From Tsuneonella sp. CC-YZS046 (lineage in GTDB: Bacteria; Pseudomonadota; Alphaproteobacteria; Sphingomonadales; Sphingomonadaceae), in assembly GCF_035581365.1 (NCBI RefSeq), contig NZ_CP141590.1, positions 2,848,001-2,912,000 on the forward strand: DNA of 64,000 bases, in the 5' to 3' direction. The notes under the pieces are model-generated. The model worked only from the letters and a program-made list of their open reading frames with translations, made no database searches and was not told where the DNA came from. The number at the start of each line of letters is the position of its first letter. The stretch's first letter is position 1. This document shows positions 34,123-42,822 of the stretch, piece after piece. The position numbers were made by a program, and so were the translations under genes.

Positions 34123-34538
34123 CGACCAAGACGCCACTGTCGGTCTATCTCGACCCGGAGCTGATGCGCGCGCTTGCCGCCTATGCCGACCGGCGGGACA
34201 AATCCCGCTCGCTGATCGCCGAGGCCGCCATCGCGTCCTTCCTGTCGCCCGACGCCGATGAGCAGCGCGAGGCCGCCATCGCCAAGCGGCTCGACAAGCT
34301 GGACCGGCGCATGACCCGGCTGGAGCGCGACACGGGGATCGGCGTCGAGATGATCGCGCTGTTCGTGCGCTTCTGGCTGTCGAACACCCCGCCGCCGCCC
34401 GAGAGCGAGCGGGCCGCGATGCGCCGTCAGGGCGGCGACCGCTACGACGCCTTCATGGAGGCGCTCGGCGGCCGACTCGCGAAGGGTCCGAAGGTCAGAC
34501 AAGAAATCGGCGAGGACTTTCCACCCCAAGAAGAATGA
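34119..34538 (+). CDS. CopG-type ribbon-helix-helix regulator
   Basis: 139 aa. The N-terminal RHH reads LSVYLDPELMRALAAYADRRDKSRSLIAEAAI, followed by a coiled coil (IAKRLDKLDRRMTRLERDTG) and a membrane-like stretch (VEMIALFVRFWLSNTP). This protein is typical between traG and trbB in this ICE type and may repress the trb operon. It overlaps the traG stop. Confidence 0.87.
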   Translation: MTTKTPLSVYLDPELMRALAAYADRRDKSRSLIAEAAIASFLSPDADEQREAAIAKRLDKLDRRMTRLERDTGIGVEMIALFVRFWLSNTPPPPESERAAMRRQGGDRYDAFMEALGGRLAKGPKVRQEIGEDFPPQEE

Positions 34539-34544
34539 GCTGAC

Positions 34545-34575
34545 TACGCCAGTTCTTGTCTCTCTACGCCAGACT
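34545..34575 (+). promoter_or_regulatory. 31-bp shared element upstream of trbB
   Basis: TACGCCA (34545-34551), then GTCTCTCTACGCCAGACT (34558-34575), the same arrangement and spacing as at 32004-32034. Confidence 0.6.
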
Positions 34576-34630
34576 ACGACGACCGCATTTACTTGTTGAA
34601 GGACGGTCTTTTCTGTCTCTCTTGATGTGT

Positions 34631-34680
34631 CCCTGACGCCGGGCGGCGGTTCGCCCGGCCCTCATCAGGGGCTTTTTCTT
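34631..34680 (+). terminator. Attenuator-like hairpin in front of trbB
   Basis: Inner arms GCCGGGCG (34638-34645) / CGCCCGGC (34652-34659) and outer arms CCCTGA (34631-34636) / TCAGGG (34665-34670), followed by GCTTTTTCTT. It looks like an intrinsic terminator, yet the T-run leads straight into the trbB start (TTG 34679) and the SD AGGGG overlaps the outer stem. It can control both transcription and translation of the trb operon. Confidence 0.65.
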
Positions 34681-35665
34681 GACCGTCCATCCCATCCGTT
34701 CCGAGGCGAAGACACGCGGCGCGCGGATGCTGCGCACGGCGCTCGGCCCGTCGATCGCCGCCTGGCTCGACGATGCCGCTGTCATCGAGGTGATGCTGAA
34801 CCCGGACGGGCGGCTGTGGGTCGATCGGCTTGGCGAAGGCATCAGCGACACCGGCATGACGCTGAGCGCCGTCGATGGCGAGCGCATCGTCCGCCTGGTC
34901 GCGCACCATGTCGGCGTCGAGGTCCATGCCCGGTCCCCGCGCGTCTCGGCCGAGCTGCCGGAAGGCGGCGAGCGGTTCGAGGGGTTGCTGCCGCCCGTCG
35001 TCGCCGCGCCGGCCTTCGCGATCCGCAAGCCCGCCGTCGCGGTGTTCACGCTCGACGACTATGCGGCCGCCGGGATCATGTCGGCGGCCGAGGCGGCGGC
35101 GCTGCGCGATGGCGTGCAGACACGCGCCAACATCCTCGTCGCGGGCGGGACCGGCAGCGGCAAGACCACGCTGGTCAACGCGCTGCTCGCCGAGGTGGCG
35201 AAGACCACCGACCGCATCGTCCTGATCGAAGACACGCGCGAGCTGCAATGCGCCGCGCCCAACCTCGTCGCCATGCGGACCAAGGATGGCGTCGTCTCGC
35301 TGTCCGATCTCGTCCGATCCTCGCTGCGGCTCCGCCCCGACCGCATTCCCATCGGCGAGGTGCGCGGCGCCGAGGCGCTCGACCTTCTCAAAGCCTGGGG
35401 CACCGGCCACCCCGGCGGCATCGGCACCATTCACGCCGGGACCGCGCTCGGCGCGCTGCGCCGCATGGAGCAGCTCATCCAGGAGGCCGTCGTCACGGTC
35501 CCGCGCGCGCTGCTGGCCGAGACCATCGACCTGATCGCCGTGCTGGTCCGCGACGGGCACGGGCGCCGGCTGACCGAGCTGGCCCGCGTCGCCGGGCTCG
35601 ACCCCGCGACCGGCGACTACCGCCTCGCACCGCTCACCACCCCCCACCCCGGAGACCTGCCATGA
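34679..35665 (+). CDS. trbB: TrbB, VirB11-like ATPase
   Basis: 328 aa hexameric secretion ATPase. The N-terminal domain has [19 protein letters not shown]. Walker A is [17 protein letters not shown] (about 155), followed by LIEDTREL and the Asp/His boxes [16 protein letters not shown] and [11 protein letters not shown]. The start is probably TTG 34679, after the hairpin. The second possible start is Met17. First gene of the trb operon; its stop overlaps trbC (ATGA). Confidence 0.94.
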   Translation: MTVHPIRSEAKTRGARMLRTALGPSIAAWLDDAAVIEVMLNPDGRLWVDRLGEGISDTGMTLSAVDGERIVRLVAHHVGVEVHARSPRVSAELPEGGERFEGLLPPVVAAPAFAIRKPAVAVFTLDDYAAAGIMSAAEAAALRDGVQTRANILVAGGTGSGKTTLVNALLAEVAKTTDRIVLIEDTRELQCAAPNLVAMRTKDGVVSLSDLVRSSLRLRPDRIPIGEVRGAEALDLLKAWGTGHPGGIGTIHAGTALGALRRMEQLIQEAVVTVPRALLAETIDLIAVLVRDGHGRRLTELARVAGLDPATGDYRLAPLTTPHPGDLP

Positions 35666-35997
35666 TCCATGCCCTTCGGCATGGCGCGCGTCGCGCCATG
35701 CTCACCGCCACCGCCAGCGTGATCGCGCTGACCTTCGCCGTTCCGGCCCACGCTGGCGGCTCGTCTATGCCGTGGGAAGCCCCGCTGCAAAGCATCCTCG
35801 AAAGCATCGAGGGGCCGGTGGCGAAAATCATCGCCGTCATCATCATCATTATCACCGGCCTCACGCTCGCCTTCGGCGACACGTCGGGAGGCTTTCGCCG
35901 CCTCATCCAGATCGTGTTCGGCCTGTCGATCGCCTTCGCCGCGTCGAGCTTCTTCCTGTCGTTCTTCTCGTTCGGCGGCGGGGCGCTGATCGCATGA
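35662..35997 (+). CDS. trbC: TrbC, pilin (VirB2-like)
   Basis: 111 aa. The signal segment (ALTFAVPAHAGGSSMPWEAP) leads to two membrane helices (IIAVIIIIITGLTLAFG and FGLSIAFAASSFFLSFFSFG). TraF is expected to cut the precursor. It overlaps both neighbours by ATGA. Confidence 0.93.
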   Translation: MIHALRHGARRAMLTATASVIALTFAVPAHAGGSSMPWEAPLQSILESIEGPVAKIIAVIIIIITGLTLAFGDTSGGFRRLIQIVFGLSIAFAASSFFLSFFSFGGGALIA

Positions 35998-36275
35998 CGG
36001 GCGCGGCCGATCCCGTCGAGCCGATCGCCGGCTTCTATGCTCCGGTCCATCGGGCGCTGACCGAGCCGATCCTGCTCGGCGGCGCCCCGCGCGCGCTCGC
36101 CATCGTCAACGGCACGCTGGCAGGCGCGATCGGCCTCGGCCTGCGCCTCTGGATCGCCGGCCTCGCCATCTGGGCCATCGGCCACGCGCTCTCGGTATGG
36201 GCCGCGCGCCGCGATCCGCAGTTCGTGGACGTGGCTCGCCGGCACCTCCGCTATCCGGCGTGGATGCGGCCATGA
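35994..36275 (+). CDS. trbD: TrbD (VirB3-like)
   Basis: 93 aa inner-membrane protein. The N-terminal FYAPVHRALTEPILLGGAPR is the family block, followed by two hydrophobic segments. It interacts with the TrbE ATPase and overlaps it by ATGA. Confidence 0.92.
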   Translation: MTGAADPVEPIAGFYAPVHRALTEPILLGGAPRALAIVNGTLAGAIGLGLRLWIAGLAIWAIGHALSVWAARRDPQFVDVARRHLRYPAWMRP

Positions 36276-38713
36276 TGAGCCTGCGCGAATACCGGAATCG
36301 CGCCGCCCACCTGGCCGACTTCCTGCCTTGGGCCGCGCTGGTCGGCGAAGGCGTCGTTCTCAACAAGGACGGCAGCTTTCAGAGGACCGCGCGGTTCCGT
36401 GGCCCCGATCTCGACAGCGCCACGCCGGCCGAGCTGGTCGCCACCACGGCGCGGCTCAACAACGCGCTCCGCCGGCTGGGATCGGGCTGGGCGATCTTTG
36501 TCGAGGCGCAGCGCACGCCCGCGCTCGACTATCCCGAGTCCGATTTTCCCGATCCCGTCTCGGCGCTGGTCGATATGGAGCGGCGCGAACAGTTCCGCGA
36601 GGAAGGCGCGCATTTCGAGAGCGCCTATTATCTGACGCTGCTCTGGATGCCGCCGGCCGAGGAAGCCGCGCGCGCCGAAGGCTGGCTCTACGAAGGCCGG
36701 TCCACCACCGGCGTCGATCCGTGGGAGTTGCTCAAGGGTTTCACCGATCGCAGCGACCGCGTTCTCAATCTTGTCGAAGGCTTCGTGCCCGAGGTCCGCT
36801 GGCTCGATGACGGCGAGACGCTGACCTACCTGCACAGCACGATCTCGACCCGCCGCCAGCGCGTGCGCGTCCCCGAGACGCCGATGCACCTCGACGCGCT
36901 GCTCGCCGACGAGCCGCTGACCGGCGGGCTCGAACCGCGCCTGGGCGACCATCATCTCCGCACGCTGACGATCACGGGATTCCCGAGCGTCACGTTCCCT
37001 GGCCTGCTCGACGAGCTGAACCGGCTCGCCTTCGAGTATCGCTGGGCGACCCGCGCGATCATGCTCGACAAGACCGACGCGACCAAGCTGCTCACGCGGA
37101 TCAGACGGCAATGGTTCGCCAAGCGCAAGTCGGTTGCCGCGATCCTCAAGGAAGTGATGACCAACGAGGCGTCCACGCTGCTCGACAGCGACGCCTCCAA
37201 CAAGGCCGCCGACGCAGACACCGCCTTGCAGGAGCTGGGCGCCGATTATGCCGGCATGGCCTACGTCACCGCCACGGTGACGGTGTGGGACCGCGATCCC
37301 GCCGTTGCCGCAGAGAAGCTGCGGCTGGTCGAGAAGGTCATCCAGGGCCGCGACTTCACCGTCATTCCCGAGGGGATGAACGCCGTGGAAGCGTGGCTCG
37401 GCTCGCTCCCCGGCCACACTTACGCCAACGTCCGGCAACCGCCGATCTCCACCATCAATCTCGCCCACCTGATCCCCCTATCAGCAGTATGGGCGGGGCC
37501 GGAACGGGACGAGCACTTCGGACAACCCCCCTTGCTCTACGGCAGGACCGAAGGCTCGACCCCGTTCCGGTTTTCCCTTCACCCCGATGGCAGCGATGTC
37601 GGGCACACGCTGATCGTCGGCCCGACCGGCGCCGGAAAGTCGGTGCTGCTCGCACTGATGGCGATGCAATTCCGCCGCTACGAGAACGCCCAGGTCTTTG
37701 CGTTCGACTTCGGCGGCTCGATCCGCGCCGCCGCCATCGCCTGTGGCGGGGACTGGCAGGATCTCGGCGGCGGGCTGTCTGATGACAGCGACGGTGGCGT
37801 CCAGTTGCAGCCGCTCGCCCATATCGACGATCCGGCCGAACGCGCCTGGGCGGCCGAATGGCTGGCGGCGATCCTTGCCAGCGAAGGCGTTGCGGTCGAT
37901 CCCCAGGCCAAGGAGCATATCTGGTCGGCGCTCGGATCGCTCGCCAGCGCACCGCCCGCCGAACGCACGCTGACAGGGCTCGCGGTCCTGTTGCAGAGCC
38001 AGCAGCTCAAGCAGGCGCTCGCGCCCTATTGCATCGGCGGGCCGTGGGGCCGGCTGCTCGACGCCGAGGCCGAGCGGCTGGGCGAAGCCGACATGCAAGC
38101 CTTCGAGACCGAGGGGCTGGTCGGCGCCGGCTCGGCCGCCGCGGTGCTCTCCTATCTGTTCCACCGGATCGAAGGGCGGCTGGACGGCTCGCCGACGCTC
38201 ATCATCATCGACGAGGGCTGGCTGGTCCTCGACAGCCCGGACTTCGCCGCGCAGCTCCGCGAGTGGCTGAAGACCTTGCGCAAGCGCAATGCCAGCGTCG
38301 TCTTCGCGACGCAGAGCCTCGCCGACATCGAGACGTCGAGCATCGCGCCGGCCATCATCGAGTCCTGCCCGACGCGCATCTTCCTACCGAACGAGCGCGC
38401 GGCCGAGCCGCAGATCGCGGCGATCTACGAGCGGTTCGGCTTGAACGCCCGGCAGATCGAAATCCTCAGCCGGGCAACGCCCAAGCGGGATTATTACTGT
38501 CAAAGCAGGCGCGGCAATCGCCTGTTCGAGCTGGGGCTGGGTGAGGTCGCGCTGACCTTTACCGCCGCGTCGTCGAAGACCGACCAGCTCGCCATCGCCG
38601 ACATCATCGAAACCCACGGGGCACCCGCGTTCGCAGCCGAATGGCTGCGCCATCGCGGCTGCGCCTGGGCCGTCGAGCTTCTTCCCCCCAGCCAGCAGGA
38701 GTTACCTCTATGA
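36272..38713 (+). CDS. trbE: TrbE (VirB4-like ATPase)
   Basis: 813 aa. Walker A TLIVGPTGAGKSVLLAL (about 447) and Walker B TLIIIDEGWLVLDS (about 643) with VFATQSLADIE downstream. The N-terminal region SLREYRNRAAHLADFLPWAALV is typical. The start is at ATG 36272, overlapping the trbD stop. It is the largest ATPase of the channel and needed for pilus assembly. Confidence 0.95.
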   Translation: MMSLREYRNRAAHLADFLPWAALVGEGVVLNKDGSFQRTARFRGPDLDSATPAELVATTARLNNALRRLGSGWAIFVEAQRTPALDYPESDFPDPVSALVDMERREQFREEGAHFESAYYLTLLWMPPAEEAARAEGWLYEGRSTTGVDPWELLKGFTDRSDRVLNLVEGFVPEVRWLDDGETLTYLHSTISTRRQRVRVPETPMHLDALLADEPLTGGLEPRLGDHHLRTLTITGFPSVTFPGLLDELNRLAFEYRWATRAIMLDKTDATKLLTRIRRQWFAKRKSVAAILKEVMTNEASTLLDSDASNKAADADTALQELGADYAGMAYVTATVTVWDRDPAVAAEKLRLVEKVIQGRDFTVIPEGMNAVEAWLGSLPGHTYANVRQPPISTINLAHLIPLSAVWAGPERDEHFGQPPLLYGRTEGSTPFRFSLHPDGSDVGHTLIVGPTGAGKSVLLALMAMQFRRYENAQVFAFDFGGSIRAAAIACGGDWQDLGGGLSDDSDGGVQLQPLAHIDDPAERAWAAEWLAAILASEGVAVDPQAKEHIWSALGSLASAPPAERTLTGLAVLLQSQQLKQALAPYCIGGPWGRLLDAEAERLGEADMQAFETEGLVGAGSAAAVLSYLFHRIEGRLDGSPTLIIIDEGWLVLDSPDFAAQLREWLKTLRKRNASVVFATQSLADIETSSIAPAIIESCPTRIFLPNERAAEPQIAAIYERFGLNARQIEILSRATPKRDYYCQSRRGNRLFELGLGEVALTFTAASSKTDQLAIADIIETHGAPAFAAEWLRHRGCAWAVELLPPSQQELPL

Positions 38714-39426
38714 CGGGATTCCCCCTGCGCCGCGCCATCCTGGCCGGCGTCCTCGCCAGCGCGGCCGTCGTGCCGATGATCGCGCCCATGCCAGCCTACG
38801 CGCAGTTCGGCGGCATCGTCTATGACCCGACCAATTACGCGCAGAACGTGCTGACGGCCGCGCGGTCGCTCCAGCAGATCAACAATCAGATCCAGCAAAT
38901 CCAGCAAGGAGCCACGAGCCTCATCAACGAGGCCCGCAACCTCACCTCGCTGCCGTTCTCCTCGCTTCAGCAGCTCCAGCAACAGGTGCAGCGCACCCAG
39001 CAGCTTCTCTCCGAGGCCCAGCGCATCGCCTACGACGTGCAGGACATCCAGCAGGCGTTCAACGGCCGCTACAAGGGCGCGGCGCTGACCGGCGATCACG
39101 CGCAGATGGTCGCCAACGCCAATGCCCGCTGGGAGGATAGCGTCGGCGCGTTCCAAGACGCCCTGCAGGTGCAGGCCGGCGTCGTCGGCAACATCGAAGG
39201 CACGCGCACGACGATGGACAGCCTGGTCTCGGCCAGCCAGTCCGCAACGGGCGCGCTCCAGGCGGCACAGGCGGGCAACCAGCTTCTCGCCCTGCAATCG
39301 CAGCAGCTCGCGGACCTCACCGCCGCCGTTGCGGCGCAGGGCCGGGCGCAGGCGCTGCAATCCGCCCGCCAGGCGGCCGAAGAAGCCGAGGGCCGCGAGC
39401 GGTTCCGCCGCTTCATGGGCAACTGA
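38710..39426 (+). CDS. trbJ: TrbJ (VirB5-like)
   Basis: 238 aa periplasmic/pilus-tip protein. The signal peptide ends at AYAQFGG, then a long Gln-rich coiled coil follows (INNQIQQIQQGATSLINEAR). The C-terminus is AEGRERFRRFMGN. This same ending, with KK for RR, closes the small protein at 44287-44595. It overlaps trbE by ATGA. Confidence 0.93.
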   Translation: MTGFPLRRAILAGVLASAAVVPMIAPMPAYAQFGGIVYDPTNYAQNVLTAARSLQQINNQIQQIQQGATSLINEARNLTSLPFSSLQQLQQQVQRTQQLLSEAQRIAYDVQDIQQAFNGRYKGAALTGDHAQMVANANARWEDSVGAFQDALQVQAGVVGNIEGTRTTMDSLVSASQSATGALQAAQAGNQLLALQSQQLADLTAAVAAQGRAQALQSARQAAEEAEGRERFRRFMGN

Positions 39427-39434
39427 GACGCCCG

Positions 39435-39737
39435 ATGTCGCGCACGGCGAAGATCGCAGGGGTGGCGGCGCTGGCCGGGCTGATGATGACGGTAGCGATC
39501 GTCGCCGCCGTCCAGCCCGATGACCCTGTGCCCGCGCCGCCGCTCATCCTGCCGGCGGATGAAGGCCAGGCCAGGCTCGCCCGCGAGCTGGACCGCTGCG
39601 CCTCGCTGACCATGCCGGACAGCGCCTGCGAAGCGGCCTGGGCCGCCAATCGTCGTCGCTTCTTCCGCCAGGACGAGTCCGCGCCCGCGACGGAGCGGGG
39701 CGGCGACATGGCGCCGGACGAAGGCGTCCGGCCATGA
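39435..39737 (+). CDS. trbK-alt: TrbK-alt, putative entry-exclusion protein
   Basis: 100 aa with an N-terminal membrane/signal segment (IAGVAALAGLMMTVAIVAAV) and the family motif RCASLTMPDSACEAAWAANRRRFF (split here across the conserved Cys pair). Located between trbJ and trbL, the usual TrbK place, and thought to block entry of a second copy. Its stop overlaps trbL. Confidence 0.88.
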   Translation: MSRTAKIAGVAALAGLMMTVAIVAAVQPDDPVPAPPLILPADEGQARLARELDRCASLTMPDSACEAAWAANRRRFFRQDESAPATERGGDMAPDEGVRP

Positions 39738-41119
39738 ACGACACCGGCGTTATCGACAATTTCCTGGGTGTCTTCACCGGCTACATCGACAGCGGATTCG
39801 GGCTGCTCGGCGGCGAGGTCGCGTTCCTCTCGACCACGCTGATCGCCATCGACGTGACGCTCGCCGGTCTGTTCTGGGCCTGGGGCGCGGATGAGGACGT
39901 GTTGCAACGCCTCGTCAAGAAGACGCTCTACATCGGCACCTTCGCCTTCATCATCGGCAATTTCTCGCTGCTCGCGACCATCGTGTTCGAGAGCTTCGCC
40001 GGGCTCGGCCTCCAGGCCAGCGGCGGCGCCATGACGATCGACGAGTTCATGAAGCCCGGCACGATCGCGGCGAAGGGGCTCGAAGCCGCCAAACCGCTGC
40101 TCGATGCGGCGGGGCAGTTCTCCAGCCTTTGGGCCGTGTTCTCGAACCTCGCGCTGATCCTCGTGCTGCTGCTCGCCTGGGTGATCGTGGTGCTCGCCTT
40201 CTTCATCATCGCCGTGCAGGTCTTCATCACGCTGATCGAGTTCAAGCTGGTGACGCTCGCCGGCTTCGTCCTGCTGCCGTTCGCGTTCTTCAACAAGACT
40301 GCCTTCATGGCCGAGCGTGTGCTGGGCCATGTCGTCTCGACCGGCATCAAGGTGCTGGTGCTGGCGGTCATCACCGGCATCGGCACCACGCTGTTCAGCC
40401 AGTTCACCGGCGCAGCCCTCGGCCCTGCGCCCGACATCAATCAGGTCATGGCCATCGCGCTCGCCGCGCTGTCGCTCCTGGGCCTATCGATCTTCGGTCC
40501 CGGCATCGCCAACGGCATCGTCTCGGGCGGCCCGCAGCTCGGCGCGGGTGCGGCGGCCGGGACCGCGCTGGCCGCAGGCGGCGCGCTGGTCGGCGGCGCG
40601 GCCGCGGCACGGCTTGGCGTCGGGGCGGCCGGGTCCGCCCTCGGCGCAGCCGGTCGGATGACCGGCGCCGCTGCGCGTGGCGGCGCTCAGATGGCAGGCG
40701 GCGCGACCAGCGCCTACAGCCTCGGTTCGTTTGGCAAGAGCGGCGCGGGCGCTGTCGCGGGCGGCATGGCCGCGATCGGCCAGGCGGCGGCGGGAAGCGC
40801 GGCGAACGCTGCCCTCTCGCCCTTGCGCAAGGCGGCCGCCAAGGGCGGCGCGGCGATGAAGGCCAATTTCCGCTCGGGCGCTCGCGCCGGGTTCACCGCC
40901 ACCGGCGGCACGATCACCGGCGGACCCGCATCCGCCGCCCCGGCGGCCGCAACCGCTGGCGGTTCCGCACCGGCCGGCACGTCGGCCCAACCCGCATGGG
41001 CCGCCGCGATGAAACGCCGCCAGTCCGTCAGCCACGGCGCGACCGTGCTCGCCCACACCATGAAGGCCGGCGACAGCCACGGCGGCGGCGGCGGTCCCGA
41101 CATCAAAGAGAAGGACTGA
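39734..41119 (+). CDS. trbL: TrbL (VirB6-like)
   Basis: 461 aa inner-membrane channel protein with several helices in residues 25-260 (STTLIAIDVTLAGLFWAWG, LILVLLLAWVIVVLAFFIIA, LVTLAGFVLLPFAFF). A Gly/Ala-rich C-terminal tail (residues 260-430) follows. The tail has no known fold and is typical of TrbL. Confidence 0.94.
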   Translation: MNDTGVIDNFLGVFTGYIDSGFGLLGGEVAFLSTTLIAIDVTLAGLFWAWGADEDVLQRLVKKTLYIGTFAFIIGNFSLLATIVFESFAGLGLQASGGAMTIDEFMKPGTIAAKGLEAAKPLLDAAGQFSSLWAVFSNLALILVLLLAWVIVVLAFFIIAVQVFITLIEFKLVTLAGFVLLPFAFFNKTAFMAERVLGHVVSTGIKVLVLAVITGIGTTLFSQFTGAALGPAPDINQVMAIALAALSLLGLSIFGPGIANGIVSGGPQLGAGAAAGTALAAGGALVGGAAAARLGVGAAGSALGAAGRMTGAAARGGAQMAGGATSAYSLGSFGKSGAGAVAGGMAAIGQAAAGSAANAALSPLRKAAAKGGAAMKANFRSGARAGFTATGGTITGGPASAAPAAATAGGSAPAGTSAQPAWAAAMKRRQSVSHGATVLAHTMKAGDSHGGGGGPDIKEKD

Positions 41120-41125
41120 TCCTCC

Positions 41126-41809
41126 ATGTTCCGACGCCCCACTATCCGCTACGGCCAGACGCCCGAACCCACGACACCTTATCAGCGTGCAGCCCAGCTA
41201 TGGGACGACCGCATTGGCGCCGCGCGTGTTCAGGCAAGGAACTGGCGCCTCGCCTTCTTTGGCGCGCTGGCGCTCTCCGGCGGTCTTGCCGCCGGTATCG
41301 TGTGGCAATCGGCGCGCGGGCATATCGTGCCCTGGGTGGTGCAGGTCGATCGGCTGGGCGAGGCCCAGGCCGTCGCTCCCGCCGAAGCCGGCTACCGTCC
41401 CACCGATCCGCAGATCGCGTTCCACCTCGCCCGCTTCATCGAGCAGGTCCGCGCGATCCCGGCCGATCCGGTGATCGTTCGCCAGAACTGGCTGCGCGCC
41501 TATGATTTCACGACCGACAAGGGGGCGTTGGCGCTCAACGACTACGCCCGCGCCAATGATCCGTTCGCCAATGTCGGGCGGGTGCAGGTGGCGGTGGACG
41601 TGTCGAGCGTGATCCGCGCGTCGCCCGACAGCTTTCGCGTGGCCTGGACGGAGCGCCGCTATCAGGACGGGAGCCTCGCCGCCACCGAACGCTGGTCGGC
41701 CATTCTCACCATCGTCGTGCAACCGCCGCGCACGCCCGACGCGCTGCGCAAGAACCCGCTTGGCGTCTTCGTCAATGCCCTCAACTGGTCAAAGGAGCTG
41801 TCGCAATGA
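41126..41809 (+). CDS. trbF: TrbF (VirB8-like)
   Basis: 227 aa. One membrane segment at about 33-55 (NWRLAFFGALALSGGLAAGI), then the periplasmic VirB8 domain with IVPWVVQVDRLGEAQAV and SFRVAWTERRYQDGSLAATE. The stop overlaps trbG by ATGA. Confidence 0.94.
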   Translation: MFRRPTIRYGQTPEPTTPYQRAAQLWDDRIGAARVQARNWRLAFFGALALSGGLAAGIVWQSARGHIVPWVVQVDRLGEAQAVAPAEAGYRPTDPQIAFHLARFIEQVRAIPADPVIVRQNWLRAYDFTTDKGALALNDYARANDPFANVGRVQVAVDVSSVIRASPDSFRVAWTERRYQDGSLAATERWSAILTIVVQPPRTPDALRKNPLGVFVNALNWSKELSQ

Positions 41810-42822
41810 TGCCTACGCCTTTCCGTCGCGCCGCTTCGGCGGCCTTGCTCGTCTCCGGCGCCGCGCTTGCCGGCTGCGCCACCACATCGGCGAAGCCGCC
41901 GGCCATTACCTATGACGATCCGCCGCGCGAGATCGCGGCGACGCCCGCACCGGAACCGCCGCGCGCGGTCGAGGTGGTGACGATTCCTGAGCCGCTGCCG
42001 CTCCCCGGCCAATTGAAGCCGGTGACGGACAGCGCGCCAACTTCCGAGCCTACCGATCCGCGTCGCCGTGTCGGCGCGGCCAATGCCGCCGCCCGCGTGC
42101 AGCCCACCCGCGACGGCTATGTGAACGCCATCCAGCAATATCCCTGGACGCAGGGCGCGCTCTATCAGGTCTATGCCGCGCCCGGCCAGGTGACGGACAT
42201 CGCCTTGCAGGAAGGCGAGCAGCTCGTGGGTCCGGGGCCGGTCGCGGCCGGCGATACCGTGCGCTGGATCATCGGCGATACGGTGAGCGGCAGCGGGGCG
42301 ACGGCGCGCGTGCATATCCTCGCGAAGCCGACCCGGCCCGACATCAGCACGAATCTGGTCATCAACACCGACCGGCGCACCTATCACATCGAACTGCGCG
42401 CCACGGCTTCGACCTACATGGCGTCGGTCTCGTGGGCCTATCCGCAGGACGCGCTGATCGCGCTGGCAGGCCGCAACGCGGCGGCCGCAGCCGCCGCGCC
42501 GGCGGCGACCGGCGTGAACGTGTCCGCGCTCAATTTCCGCTACCGCATCGAAGGCGACCGCGTGCCGTGGAAACCCGTTCGCGCCTTTGACGATTCCGCG
42601 CAGGTGTTCATCGAGTTTCCGGCCGGGATCTCGCAGGGCGAGATGCCGCCCCTGTTCGTGACCGGCGCGGCCGGCGATGCCGAGCTGGTCAATTACCGCG
42701 TGCAGGGCCGCTACATGGTCGTGGACCGGATGTTCGCCGCCGCCGAGCTGCGCCTGGGCGACCGGCGCAGCGAGCAGCGCGTCCGCATCGTGCGTGACGA
42801 TGGGCGCAGGGGGCGGCCGTGA
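41806..42822 (+). CDS. trbG: TrbG (VirB9-like lipoprotein)
   Basis: 338 aa. Lipobox LAGC with Cys24 anchors it in the outer membrane. The VirB9 region has YPWTQGALYQVYAAPGQVTD, LVINTDRRTYHIELRA and ALNFRYRIEG. The end carries RYMVVDRMFAAAELRLGDRR. It forms the core complex with TrbI and TrbF. It overlaps trbI by ATGA. Confidence 0.94.
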   Translation: MMPTPFRRAASAALLVSGAALAGCATTSAKPPAITYDDPPREIAATPAPEPPRAVEVVTIPEPLPLPGQLKPVTDSAPTSEPTDPRRRVGAANAAARVQPTRDGYVNAIQQYPWTQGALYQVYAAPGQVTDIALQEGEQLVGPGPVAAGDTVRWIIGDTVSGSGATARVHILAKPTRPDISTNLVINTDRRTYHIELRATASTYMASVSWAYPQDALIALAGRNAAAAAAAPAATGVNVSALNFRYRIEGDRVPWKPVRAFDDSAQVFIEFPAGISQGEMPPLFVTGAAGDAELVNYRVQGRYMVVDRMFAAAELRLGDRRSEQRVRIVRDDGRRGRP

